Source: Ancylobacter novellus DSM 506
GTDB taxonomy: Bacteria > Pseudomonadota > Alphaproteobacteria > Rhizobiales > Xanthobacteraceae
Direction: 5' to 3'
DNA length: 64,000 bases
Assembly (NCBI RefSeq): GCF_000092925.1
Contig: NC_014217.1
Span: 3,844,001-3,908,000 of the forward strand
Shown in pieces: positions 7,463-17,000 of this stretch. Both the position numbers and the translations under genes were made by a program. How positions within the stretch are numbered: position 1 is the first letter of the stretch; every line of letters starts with the position of its first letter. The notes below the pieces were generated by a model that saw only the letters and a list, made by a program, of their open reading frames with translations, made no database searches and was not told where the DNA came from.

Positions 7463-8686
7463 TCAGAGGTCGCGCAGCGCGGCGCGCTGGCCGGTGAAGG
7501 CCGCCTGGGTGATGTGGAGCATGGCCGCGAGGTCGAGCGGGCGCGGGTTGTTCTTGACCAGTCGCTCGGCCTTCAGCGCGCCGGCGGCGACGTCGTTCTC
7601 ATGGCCCTCGCCGAGGCCCAGCGCCTGCAGCGAGCGAGGAATGCCGACCTCGGCGAAAAGCGCCGCCACCTCGTCGATGAAGAGCTGCGAGCGCGCCTCG
7701 ACGCTCATCGAGGCGCTGCCGAGCCCGACCACCTCGGCAAGCTGCGCGAAGGCCTGCGGGTTGGCCGAGCGGTTGAACTGCATGACGAAGGGCAGCAGCG
7801 CACCAACGCCGTCGCCATGCGAGGTGTGGGTGAGGTTGCCGACCGGGTATTGCAGCGCGTGCGCCGCCGCCGTGCCGGCGGTGCCGAAGGCACAGCCCGC
7901 CGCCAGCGAGGCCAGCATCAGGCCCTCGCGCGCCTCGATGTCGCTGCCGTCCTTGCAGGCGCGGGCGAGGTAGGCGAATACGTTGACCACCGCCAGTTTG
8001 GCGAAATGGTCGGAGAGCAGGTTCTTGCCGATGAAGACGTGCTGCTCGGTAAGCAGCGGCTCGGCCGGGCGGGTCTTGCTGGTGAAGGCCTCGACCGCAT
8101 GGGCGAGCGCGTCGGCGCCGGAGCAGGCGGTCAGCCCGCGCGGGCAGGTGACGGTCAGCTCGGGGTCGCACACCGCCATGTAGGGGATGATGTAGGGGCT
8201 GGCGACGCCGATCTTGGAGCCGCGCGCCTTGTCGAGCACCACCGCGACCGGAGTGACCTCCGAGCCGGTGCCCGAGGTGGTCGGCACGGCGATGAGCGGC
8301 ACGACCGGGCCGGGCACGGCGAACTCGCCGTAATATTTGCTGACCTCGCCACCATGGGTGATCAGCACCGACACCACTTTGGCGAGGTCGATGCAGCTGC
8401 CGCCGCCGATGCCGATGACGAGGTCCGGCTTGAAGTCGGCGACGCTCGCCACGCAGTCGTCGATGCAGTCGAGCGGCAGGTCGGCGATGGTGCGGTCATA
8501 GACGCGCGATTCCACGCTATGCGCCTTCAGATCCTCGAGGAGGGCGGCGAACTCGGCGAGCTGCGAGAGCCGCGCATCGGTGCACACCAGAGCGCGCCGA
8601 CCGATGCGCGCCGCCGCCGTGCCGATGGCATGGCGCTGGCCATTGCCGAAGAGGATGGTGTGGGGCAGGCGCAAGGCTCCGAACAT
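7463..8686 (-). CDS. Iron-containing (group III) alcohol dehydrogenase
   Basis: 407 residues. NAD-binding GGGSCID at about 94-100, TTSGTGSE at about 136-143, and the metal ligands Asp192 and His196 in SGADALAHAVEAF, followed by two more His in the HALQYPVG and THTSHGDG segments: the normal four-ligand set of group III enzymes. The family includes lactaldehyde reductases, 4-hydroxybutyrate dehydrogenases, maleylacetate reductases and hydroxyacid-oxoacid transhydrogenases. The neighbouring succinate-semialdehyde-type dehydrogenase suggests a hydroxy-acid substrate, for example 4-hydroxybutyrate, but this is a hypothesis. It lies 63 bp downstream of tctA on the same strand. Confidence 0.9.
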   Translation of the reverse strand: MFGALRLPHTILFGNGQRHAIGTAAARIGRRALVCTDARLSQLAEFAALLEDLKAHSVESRVYDRTIADLPLDCIDDCVASVADFKPDLVIGIGGGSCIDLAKVVSVLITHGGEVSKYYGEFAVPGPVVPLIAVPTTSGTGSEVTPVAVVLDKARGSKIGVASPYIIPYMAVCDPELTVTCPRGLTACSGADALAHAVEAFTSKTRPAEPLLTEQHVFIGKNLLSDHFAKLAVVNVFAYLARACKDGSDIEAREGLMLASLAAGCAFGTAGTAAAHALQYPVGNLTHTSHGDGVGALLPFVMQFNRSANPQAFAQLAEVVGLGSASMSVEARSQLFIDEVAALFAEVGIPRSLQALGLGEGHENDVAAGALKAERLVKNNPRPLDLAAMLHITQAAFTGQRAALRDL

Positions 8687-8749
8687 GTCTCACTCGTTCG
8701 TTCAAGGTGGGGAGGCGGCGCGCGGCCGCCGCCGATGATCTCGTCGGCC

Positions 8750-10282
8750 TCAGGCGGGCCGGCCGTCGCGCGCCTCGGCCGCGTTCCCCTTGCCGAGGAC
8801 CGCGCCGACGACGCGGCTGATGAAGGGGAGAAGCAGCAGCAGGAAGCCGATCGCCATCATCGTCGCCACCAGCGGCGTCTCGAAGAAGACGCTGAGCGAG
8901 CCTCCCGAGGAGAGCATCGACTGGCGGAAGGCGTCCTCCGCCTTGTCGCCCAGCACCACCGCCAGCACGAAGGGCGCGAGCGGGTAGTCGAGCTTCTTGA
9001 AGGCGTAGCCGACGATGCCGAAGATCAGCGCCAGCCAGATGTCGAACATGTGGTTCGCCACAGTATAGGCGCCGATCACGCAGATGATGGCGATCAGCGG
9101 CCCGACCACGGTGAAGGGCGCGCGCAGGATGAAGGCGAAGAGCGGCACGGTGGCGAGCACCAGCACGACAGCGATGAGGTTGCCGGCATACATGGAGGCG
9201 ATCAGGCCCCAGACGAAGTCCGGCCGGGTGGAGAACAGCATGGGACCGGGATTGAGGCCCCAGATCATCAGCCCGCCCATCATCACCGCGGCGGTCGCCG
9301 AGCCGGGGACGCCGAGCGCCAGCATGGGCAGCAGGGCGCAGGAGCCGGCGGAATGGTCGGCGGTCTCCGGCGCGATGATGCCCTCCGGCTCGCCCTTGCC
9401 GAAATTCTTGCCGCGGCGGGAGAAGCGGCGCCCGAGCGCGTAGCTCATGAAGGAGGCGGCGGTCGGCCCGCCCGGCGTGATGCCCATCCAGCAGCCGATC
9501 AGTGCGCTGCGCACGATCGTGACCCAGTAGCGGGGCATCTCGGCGAGGGTGCGAAAGATGGTCGAGAGCTTGAGCTTGGCCTTCACGCCCTCGAACTTGT
9601 AGCCCTCATCGATGGTCAGCAGCAGCTCGCCGATGCCGAACAGGCCGATGACGACGATGAGGAAGGAGATGCCGTTCGACAATTCGCCCAGCCCGAAGGT
9701 GAGGCGCCCCTCGCCCGAGATCGTGTCCATGCCGACGGTGGCGACGGCGAAGCCGAGCATGATCGAGACCAAGGTCTTGAACGGCGAGCCGCCGGCCATG
9801 CCGATGAAGCTGGCGAAGGCCATGAAGTAGACGGCGAAATATTCCGGCGAGCCGAAGCGCAGGGCGAAGTTCGCCACCCAGCTCGACAGGAGGGTGATGA
9901 CCAGCACGCCCACCAGCGCGCCGATGCCGGCGGAGGTGAAGGCGAGGGTCAGCGCGCGTACCGCCTCGCCCTGCTTGGCCATGGGATGGCCGTCGAAAGT
10001 AGTGGCGACCGAGGATGGCTCGCCGGGAATGTTGAATAGGATGGAGGTGGTGGAGCCGCCGAACAGCGCGCCCCAGTACATCGACGTCAGGAGGATGATC
10101 GCCGAGATCGGATCCATGGTGAAGGTCAGCGGCAGCAGCAGCGACACGCCGTTGGGCGCGCCGAGCCCCGGCAGCACGCCGACGACGAGGCCGAGCAGCA
10201 CGCCCAGCACCATGATCATGACGTGCTGGGTGGTGAGGGCGATGGCGAAGCCATCCATCAGCTGGCCGAAGTTACCCATCAT
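8750..10282 (-). CDS. tctA: Tripartite tricarboxylate transporter, large permease subunit TctA
   Basis: 510 residues, full length for TctA, with about a dozen hydrophobic segments. Diagnostic motifs include LGLVVGVLPGLGAPNGVSLLLP near the N-terminus, the FGGSTTSILFNIPGEP loop and APETADHSAGSCALLPMLALGVPGSATAAV in the middle. It forms the membrane channel that takes up the carboxylate delivered by TctC. It follows tctB by 27 bp. A second tctA existed nearby in the past: its tail survives in the chimeric frame at 1304-1867, and the two sequences clearly differ, so this copy is not the source of a simple duplication. Confidence 0.95.
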   Translation of the reverse strand: MMGNFGQLMDGFAIALTTQHVMIMVLGVLLGLVVGVLPGLGAPNGVSLLLPLTFTMDPISAIILLTSMYWGALFGGSTTSILFNIPGEPSSVATTFDGHPMAKQGEAVRALTLAFTSAGIGALVGVLVITLLSSWVANFALRFGSPEYFAVYFMAFASFIGMAGGSPFKTLVSIMLGFAVATVGMDTISGEGRLTFGLGELSNGISFLIVVIGLFGIGELLLTIDEGYKFEGVKAKLKLSTIFRTLAEMPRYWVTIVRSALIGCWMGITPGGPTAASFMSYALGRRFSRRGKNFGKGEPEGIIAPETADHSAGSCALLPMLALGVPGSATAAVMMGGLMIWGLNPGPMLFSTRPDFVWGLIASMYAGNLIAVVLVLATVPLFAFILRAPFTVVGPLIAIICVIGAYTVANHMFDIWLALIFGIVGYAFKKLDYPLAPFVLAVVLGDKAEDAFRQSMLSSGGSLSVFFETPLVATMMAIGFLLLLLPFISRVVGAVLGKGNAAEARDGRPA

Positions 10283-10309
10283 GGCGCGCTTCCTCTGTTC
10301 TTTTCTTCT

Positions 10310-10816
10310 TCAGTAGATGCCGAAATATTCGAGGATCGGCCCCTTGAGGAGCGGAACCATGAACAGCTTCTCGAAGACGATGAAGTTGGCCACGACCACG
10401 ATTACCGTGGTGAGCAGGCTGCTATAGATACGGAAACCGGCGGCGAAGCGCATGGCGTAGAAGATGTACAGCGCCATGCCGATATAGAGGCCCAGCCAGG
10501 ACGAGAGGGCGGTCATGATGACGATGGGCAGGAAGAAGGCCGCGAGCGTGCGCAGGCCCCGCCCGTCGATGAACGTGCCGATGTGACCGGCCTCGCCGGC
10601 GGGGCGGGCGGCCATGCTCTTCCATGCCACCTGCGCCAGCGTGGCGGCGCTGCCGATGATGATCAGGCTACCGATGCCGAAGGGGAAATAGCCGGGCTTG
10701 GGGCCGCTCTCGGTCCAGCCTATGCCGTTCTCCAGCGAGGCGTAGCAGACGAGCGCGCCGATCAGCGCCGTCGCCAGGGCGGTCGCCACTTCCATGGCAT
10801 TGCGCGAGATATTCAT
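10310..10816 (-). CDS. tctB: Tripartite tricarboxylate transporter, small permease subunit TctB
   Basis: 168 residues with four hydrophobic helices: an N-terminal one (about 8-25), one after PGYFPFGIGSLI, and two in the C-terminal half. The ESGPKPGYFPFGIG segment is typical of TctB. I place the start at the ATG at 10816 (MNISRNAM), which has GGAG eight bases upstream; the GTG three codons earlier is less well placed. It sits between tctC and tctA in the standard order for this transporter and is needed for assembly and function with TctA. A strong intercistronic hairpin separates it from tctC. Confidence 0.92.
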   Translation of the reverse strand: MNISRNAMEVATALATALIGALVCYASLENGIGWTESGPKPGYFPFGIGSLIIIGSAATLAQVAWKSMAARPAGEAGHIGTFIDGRGLRTLAAFFLPIVIMTALSSWLGLYIGMALYIFYAMRFAAGFRIYSSLLTTVIVVVANFIVFEKLFMVPLLKGPILEYFGIY

Positions 10817-10835
10817 GCCAACCACTCCACGAAGC

Positions 10836-10864
10836 CGGGACGCGGGGTCGTGCCCCGCGTCCCG
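10836..10864. other. Intercistronic hairpin between tctC and tctB (12-bp perfect stem)
   Basis: A 12-bp GC-rich stem (10836-10847 with 10853-10864) closes a five-base loop. No T-run follows on the minus strand. A stable stem directly after a binding-protein gene commonly protects the upstream mRNA from 3' decay, so that the binding protein is made in excess over the permeases; that role here is inferred. Confidence 0.6.
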
Positions 10865-10884
10865 CAGTCATCACCTACGGGTCG

Positions 10885-11901
10885 TCACTGGCTCGGAAGG
10901 AGCCAGCCGTTCGCCTTGTAGATTTCGTTGTAGTTGGCGATCTGCTTGTCGAGGAACGCCTTGTACTCGTCGCCGGTCTGGAACTTGACGATCTGTACGT
11001 TGCGGGCGGCGTATTCCTTGAATTCCGGCGTCTCCATGACCTTCTTCATCAGGTCGGTGAAGTAGGCGGCAGCCTCGGCCGGAGCGTCCTTGCCCATCCA
11101 CACGGTGCGCGGCTGGAGGAAGTCCTTCACGTCGATGCCCGCCTCGACGCAGGTCGGGATGTCGGCCCAGCTCATGCCGTCGGCGACGACGGTCTTGTCG
11201 GCGAGTCGCTGGCTGGTGAAGACGCAGAGCGGCTTCTGGTTGCCGGCCTTCCACTGCTCGAGGCTCTCGCTCGGGTTGTTGGTGTTGGCTTCGATGTGGC
11301 CGCCGGCCACCTGGATCGCCGCCTCGCTGCCGCTCTTGTAGGGGATGTAGGCGATGTCGGTGCCGGTGGCGCGCTCGACCAGGGTGATGACCGTCTCGTC
11401 GGCGTCCTTGGCCTTGGCGCCGGCCGCGCGGACCTTGCCCGGCGCCGCCTTGGCCTTGTCGATGAAATCCTTGGCGGTGTTGATGCCCGAGGTCTTCGGG
11501 TTCGCCCACAGGATGAAGACGTCCGACACCATGGCGGCGAGCGGCTTCAGGTCGCTATAGGCGTAGTTCACCTTGGTGGTGAGCGGCAGGACATAGGCGT
11601 CCTGGGTGCCGAAATAGACCTTGTAGGCGCTGGACGGATTGTCCTTGGCGTAGGCGAAGGCTTCCGAGCCGCTGCCGCCGGGCTTGTTGACCACGAGGAG
11701 CGGGGTCTTCACCAGGCCGTTCTTGGTCAGCGCCGCCTGCACGACGCGGGTGAAGATGTCCGAGCCGCCGCCCGGGCCGGCGGAGACCACCAGTTCCACC
11801 GGACGGTCCGGCTGCCATTCGGCGAGCGCGGCGCCCGGCGCGGCGAGGCCGAGGGTCAGCGCCATCGCGGCGGCGCCGGCGTGAGAGATGCGAATTGCCA
11901 T
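10885..11901 (-). CDS. tctC: Tripartite tricarboxylate transporter, periplasmic substrate-binding protein TctC (Bug family)
   Basis: 338 residues. It starts at the ATG at 11901, preceded by AGGAGA at ideal distance; the frame extends further upstream but without a better site. Residues 1-28 form a Sec signal peptide (hydrophobic core AAAMALTLGLAAPGAALA). The mature part has the Bug-family features WQPDRPVELVVSAGPGGGSDIF and VNKPGGSGSEAF, which form the carboxylate-binding loops. It delivers substrate to TctA/TctB. It is first in the leftward operon tctCBA-adh-aldh and is preceded by an AT-rich region with an ATCATA...TATGAT inverted repeat, so this is where the main promoter should be. The ligand is not predictable for this family. 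Confidence 0.93.
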   Translation of the reverse strand: MAIRISHAGAAAMALTLGLAAPGAALAEWQPDRPVELVVSAGPGGGSDIFTRVVQAALTKNGLVKTPLLVVNKPGGSGSEAFAYAKDNPSSAYKVYFGTQDAYVLPLTTKVNYAYSDLKPLAAMVSDVFILWANPKTSGINTAKDFIDKAKAAPGKVRAAGAKAKDADETVITLVERATGTDIAYIPYKSGSEAAIQVAGGHIEANTNNPSESLEQWKAGNQKPLCVFTSQRLADKTVVADGMSWADIPTCVEAGIDVKDFLQPRTVWMGKDAPAEAAAYFTDLMKKVMETPEFKEYAARNVQIVKFQTGDEYKAFLDKQIANYNEIYKANGWLLPSQ

Positions 11902-12243
11902 ATCTTTCTCCTCCCAGATTATCGTTCGGGGCGACCATTGCCCCGGTTGGTCAGATGAATGCGCCACGTTCCACCGGCTGGCGGATCGGCCGCATTTCGC
12001 GACTTCTGATGGCCGAGGCGTCCTGGCGGACGCCGCAACGCAGTTGGGATCGGGTGCTCACTGGCCGGACCGGCTTGCCCTGCGAGGGGCGGTCAGGCGT
12101 GCGCCCGGCGATCCAAGTCTCCTCCTGCTCCAAGATTGTTATTGGCGGCGCTCACAAGGCGTCGCGAAGCGCGAATTCGTCACGCTGCCGGCCGCATCCA
12201 CCGCAGCCCGACCCGGCTGTGCAAGGCCGTGTGGCAACGATGT

Positions 12244-12262
12244 ATCATATATTATCTATGAT
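12244..12262. promoter_or_regulatory. ATCATA-N7-TATGAT inverted repeat upstream of tctC
   Basis: Six-base arms at 12244-12249 and 12257-12262 in an AT-rich island about 340 bp upstream of the tctC start. The arms are identical to those of the palindrome at 4936-4947 upstream of the CoA-transferase operon. The shared half site suggests one regulator, most simply the GntR protein encoded at 4999-5793, for both transcription units. The long leader between the site and tctC is unexplained. Confidence 0.5.
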
Positions 12263-12561
12263 CATGTACGACGGAAGATCAAGCCCCCTTGTCCGCCGCC
12301 TGACGCTCCGGTCGGACTCAGAACGGAAAAGGGCGCGATTTGGGACGACTGCGCAGAGCGACCAAAGGTGCTGCCGGGCGGACGTGGCTCCGCTGTGTAC
12401 CGCCTCTGCTTATCCGGCTATGGTCGGGCAAAAGCGTTGGGGATTCATGAGCATGCGCGCCGATCCATTCCCGCACGACGGCCCTCGCCGGCGTCCGACA
12501 TCCGGCCTCGCCGCCCTTCGAGAGAAGGGCCTGCCCATCCCCGTCGAGCCGGTGAACTGAC
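12263..12561. other. Intergenic region, no gene recognised
   Basis: About 300 bp between the tctC control region and the alpha/beta hydrolase gene. Open frames exist here but look like random high-GC translation with no domain. I see no RNA gene, clear terminator or repeat. The promoter of the rightward hydrolase gene must lie in it, but no box stands out. Confidence 0.5.
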
Positions 12562-14037
12562 ATGCTGGCCCGGCTGCGCAGGCTCGTCCGCTGGACCCTG
12601 ATACTGGGTCTGCTGCTCTTCCTCGCCTTCCTCGGCGGGCGCATCTGGGCGGTGCAGAACGGCCCTCCGCTGGAGCCCTGGCACACTTTCGTGCCGGAAG
12701 AGATGAGCGTCGAAGAGCTCGACGCCGCCGACTGGCACGCCTATCTCGCCCGCGAGGACAAGCTGTTCGCCGACGTCACAAGCCAGGTGGTGCAGAAGCT
12801 GCCCGAGGACGAGCGCATCCCGTCCAACCGCTACTTCTCCGGCAGCGTCGTCTATCCCCCGCACCTCACCAGCGACTGGAACCGCTCCTACGAGCTGGCC
12901 CCCGATGGCCCGCCGGTGGGCGCGGTAGTACTGCTGCACGGCCTGACGGATTCGCCCTATAGCCTGCGCCATGTCGCCCAGCGCTATCTCGCCGCCGGCT
13001 TCCTCGTCGTCGCCATCCGCCTGCCCGGCCACGGCACGGTGCCGGCCGGGCTCACCGAGGTCGAATGGGAGGACTGGCTGGCGGCGACCCGCCTTGCGGT
13101 GCGTGAGGCGGCGGCGCGGGTGCCGGACAAGCCTTTGGAGATCGTCGGCTTCTCCAATGGCGGCGCGCTCGCCTTGAAGTACGCGCTCGATGCACTGGAG
13201 GACACCAGGCTCGTCCGCCCGACCCGGCTGGTGCTGATCTCGCCGATGATCGGCATCACCCGCTTCGCCCGCTTCGCCGGGCTGGCGGCGCTGCCGGCCT
13301 ATCTGCCGGCCTTCGAGAAGACCGCTTGGCTCGGCATCGTGCCGGAGTTCAACCCGTTCAAGTACAACAGTTTCCCGGTCAACGGCGCGGTGCAGTCGCA
13401 TCGGCTCACCCAGGCGCTCCAGGCCTCGATCATCGCGCGGGACCGCGCCGGCCGGCTCGGCGACCTGCCGCCGGCGCTGACCTTTCAGTCGGTGATGGAC
13501 TTCACCGTCTCCACCCGCGCCATCATCGACGCCTTCTATGGCCGGCTGCCGGCGAATGGCAGCGAGCTGGTGCTGTTCGACATCAACCGCAACACCAAGC
13601 TCGGTCCGCTGCTGCGCGCCACCACCTACGCCGCGCTGATGCGGCTGTTGCCGCCGGCGCCGCGCAATTTCCGCACCGTGGTGATCACCAACGAGGATGC
13701 CGGCAGCGACCAGGTGGTGGAGCGCGCCATCGCCGCCGGCGCGACGGAGGAGGTCTCGCGTCCGCTCGGCCTCTCCTATCCGCCGGACGTCTATTCGCTC
13801 TCGCACGTCGCCCTGCCCTTCCCGCCGAGCGATGCGCTTTACGGCTCGCATCCCGACCCGGCGGAGAATTTCGGCCTTCAGCTTGGGGCGATGGCGGTGC
13901 GCGGCGAGCGCGGGGCGCTGATCGTCAATCTCGACGCGCTGGTGCGCATGTCGTCGAACCCGTTCTTCGACTACATGATCGAGCGCATCGGCCCGCCGCT
14001 TCCGGAAGGCGCGCCTCCGACCGCCGCGCCGAACTAG
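12562..14037 (+). CDS. Membrane-anchored alpha/beta hydrolase
   Basis: 491 residues. The first 30 residues form a transmembrane anchor (LILGLLLFLAFLGGRIWAV), with the catalytic domain probably on the periplasmic side. The fold is an alpha/beta hydrolase: oxyanion loop LLHGLTDSPYSLRHVA at about 125-140, a LPGHGTVPAG loop, and nucleophile Ser in GFSNGGALA at about residue 196. A candidate catalytic His lies near the C-terminal third in the SHVALPF segment. It resembles serine esterases/lipases, substrate unknown. The gene stands alone on the plus strand; its TAG stop shares the bases CTAG with the stop of the convergent efflux pump gene. Confidence 0.82.
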   Translation: MLARLRRLVRWTLILGLLLFLAFLGGRIWAVQNGPPLEPWHTFVPEEMSVEELDAADWHAYLAREDKLFADVTSQVVQKLPEDERIPSNRYFSGSVVYPPHLTSDWNRSYELAPDGPPVGAVVLLHGLTDSPYSLRHVAQRYLAAGFLVVAIRLPGHGTVPAGLTEVEWEDWLAATRLAVREAAARVPDKPLEIVGFSNGGALALKYALDALEDTRLVRPTRLVLISPMIGITRFARFAGLAALPAYLPAFEKTAWLGIVPEFNPFKYNSFPVNGAVQSHRLTQALQASIIARDRAGRLGDLPPALTFQSVMDFTVSTRAIIDAFYGRLPANGSELVLFDINRNTKLGPLLRATTYAALMRLLPPAPRNFRTVVITNEDAGSDQVVERAIAAGATEEVSRPLGLSYPPDVYSLSHVALPFPPSDALYGSHPDPAENFGLQLGAMAVRGERGALIVNLDALVRMSSNPFFDYMIERIGPPLPEGAPPTAAPN

Positions 14038-17000
14038 GTGGCGGCGCGCTCGCGTCCCACCGTCGCCAGATAGAGCGCCGGCAGGAAGATCAGCGTCAGC
14101 AGCGTCGCGACCAGCAGCCCGCCCATGATGGCGAAGGCCATCGGTCCCCAGAACACGGTCGGGGCGATGGGGATCATGCCGAGCACGGTCGAGACCGCGG
14201 TCAGCATGATCGGCGTGAAGCGGGCGCAGGAGGCGTCGACCACCGCCGTGCGCGCATCCTTGCCGGCGGCGCGCTCGGCCTCGATCTGGCCGATGAGGAT
14301 GACGGCGTTCTTGATGATCATGCCGATCAGCGCCAGCACGCCGAGTATGGCGACGAAGCCGAGAGGGCGGCTGGAGACCAGCAGCGCCAGCACCACGCCG
14401 ATCAGCCCCAGCGGCGCCACGCTGATGACGAGCAGCGTCAGCGAGAAGCGCCGCAGCTGGAACATCAGCACGGTGAACATGATGAGCAGCATGACCGGCA
14501 CCACCGCCATCACCGAGGCGAGCGAGGAGGCGCTCTCCTCCACCGTGCCGCCGGTCTCGATGCGGTAGCCGGCCGGCAGGGTCTTCGCCAGCTCTTCGAT
14601 CTTCGGCTTGAGCTGGTCCACCACCGTCTCCGGCAGCTCGCCCTCCGCGATGTCCGACTGCACGGTGAGCGCCGGCAGCCGGTCCCGGCGCCAGACCAGC
14701 GGATAGGTCTGCTCATAGTCGAAGGTGGCGAACTGGCTGAGCGGCACGGTGCGCCCGCCGGGCAACGGCACCTGCAGGGTGCGCAGCGTGTCGATCGAGA
14801 CGCGCTGCTCGTCGGTGGCGCGCAGCACCACGTCGACGAGGTAGATGTCGTCGCGCACCTGCGTCACCGGCGCGCCGGTCACCACCGTGTTGAGCACGGT
14901 GCCGATGGCCTCGGTGGAGAGGCCGAGCAGGCGCGCCTGGTCCTGGTTCACATGGATGCGGATCTCCCGCGCGGGCTCGATCCAGTCATAGCTCACCGTG
15001 CGCGTCAGCGGATCGGCGGCCATAACCTCGGCCAGCCTGAAGGCGACGTCGCGCACCTGGGAGAGGTCCGGCCCGATCACCCGGTACTGGATCGGCCAGC
15101 CGACCGGCGGGCCGAGCTCGAGCGGCGAGACGCGGCTGACCACGCTCGGGAACTCGTCGGCGAGGAGCTTTACCAGCTTCGCGTGCAGGCGCTCGCGCGC
15201 GGCGACGTCCTTGGCGACCACCACCGCCTGGCCGAAGAAGTCGTTCGGCAATTGCGCGTTGAGCGGCAGGTAAAAGCGGATGGCGCCGCGCCCGACATAG
15301 CCGCTCCAGCGCGCGACGTCCGGGTCGCCCTTCAGCGCCGCGTCGAGCCGCTGCATCGCCCGCTCGGTGGCGTAGATCGAGGCGTTCTGCGGCAATTGCA
15401 GGTCGACCAGCAATTCCGGCCGGTCGGAGGAGGGGAAGAACTGCCGCGGGATCAGCGGCAGCGCCAGCACCGCGGCGGCGAACAGCGCCAGCGTGACGGG
15501 AATCGTGATCCAGCGCGCGGTGAGCGCGGCCGAGAGGAAGCCGCGATAGAGGCGCATCACCCGGCCGGGCGGGCTGCCGGCGTTCTTCGGCACCTTGAGG
15601 ATGACGAGGCCGATCAGCGGTGCGAACAGCACCGCCACCAGCCACGACACCAGCAGCGCGATGGTCACCACCGCGAACAGGCTGAACGTGTATTCGCCCG
15701 CCGAGGAGGCGGCGAAGCCCACCGGCACGAAGCCGGCGATGGTCACCAGCGTGCCCGCCAGCATGGCGAAGGCGTAGGCCTTGAACGCATAGACCGCCGC
15801 CACCTCCTTCTTCTCGCCGGCGGCGAGGCGGCCGAGGGTGGCGTCGGTGGTGGTCATGGCGTCGTCGACCATGAGCGCCAGCGCGATGATCAGCGCCCCG
15901 AGCGAGATGCGCTGCATGTCGATGTTGAGCAGCCACATGATGGCGAACACGCCCGCCAGCGTCAGCGGGATGGTCAGCGCCACCATCAGCCCGGCGCGCA
16001 CGCCGAGCGCGACGAAGCTCACCGCCAGGATGATGAGGATCGCCTGCCACAGCGATTCCATGAATTCGGAGATGGCGCCGCGCACCGTCACCGCCTGGTC
16101 CGCCACACGGTGCGGCTCGATGCCGATGGGGAGTTCCGCGGTGATCTCCGCCATCGCCTTGTCGATGTTGCGGCCGAGCTGGAGGATGTCGCCGCCCTCG
16201 CGCATGGCGATGGCGAGGCCGATGCCCGGCTCGCCGTCGACACGGAACAAGGGCCGCGGCGGATCGACGAAGCCGCGCCGCACCGTGGCGATGTCGGCGA
16301 GCCGCAGCATGCGCCCGCCCACTGCGAAGTTGATGTTGGCTATGTCCTGCTCGGAGCCGAAGGCGCCGGTGACGTCGATGGCAAGCTTCTCGTCGCCGGT
16401 CTGGATGGTGCCGGAGGGCTGCACGACATTCTGCGCCCGCAGGGCGGCGACGAGGGCGGAGCGGTCAATGCCGAGATTGGCCAGTTCCTGCATCGAGAAC
16501 TCGACGAAGATCTGCTCGTCCTGCTCGCCCAGCAGCTCGATCTTAGCGACGTCGGGCACATGCAGCAGCTTCGAGCGCGCCTGTTCGACATAGTCGCGCA
16601 GCTCGCGATGGGTGAAGCCGTCGGCGGTGAAGCCGTAGATCAGGCCGAACGTGTCGCCGAACTCGTCGTTGAAGCCCGGCCCCACCACGCCGCGCGGCAG
16701 CGTATGGGCCATGTCGCCGATGCTCTTGCGCACATGGTACCAGGTGTCCGGCACCTCGGCGGCGGTGGTGCTGCCCTTGAGGGCGACGAAGATCGTGGTG
16801 ACGCCCGGCTTGGTGTAGCTGCGGATGAAGTCGAGGTGCGGCGTCTCCTGCAGCGTGCGCTCCAGTCGCTCGGTGACCTGCTGCAGCGTGTCCTCGATGC
16901 TGGCGCCCGGCCATGCCGCCTGCACCACCATGGTCTTGATGATGAAGGACGGGTCCTCGGCGCGGCCGAGGCGGCTATAGGCGAACAGCCCGGCCCCGAC

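Noticed and set aside
11888..12601. Possible small genes in the tctC upstream region
   Set aside because: The frames overlap the AT-rich control region, have no ribosome site or domain, and read as translated noise.
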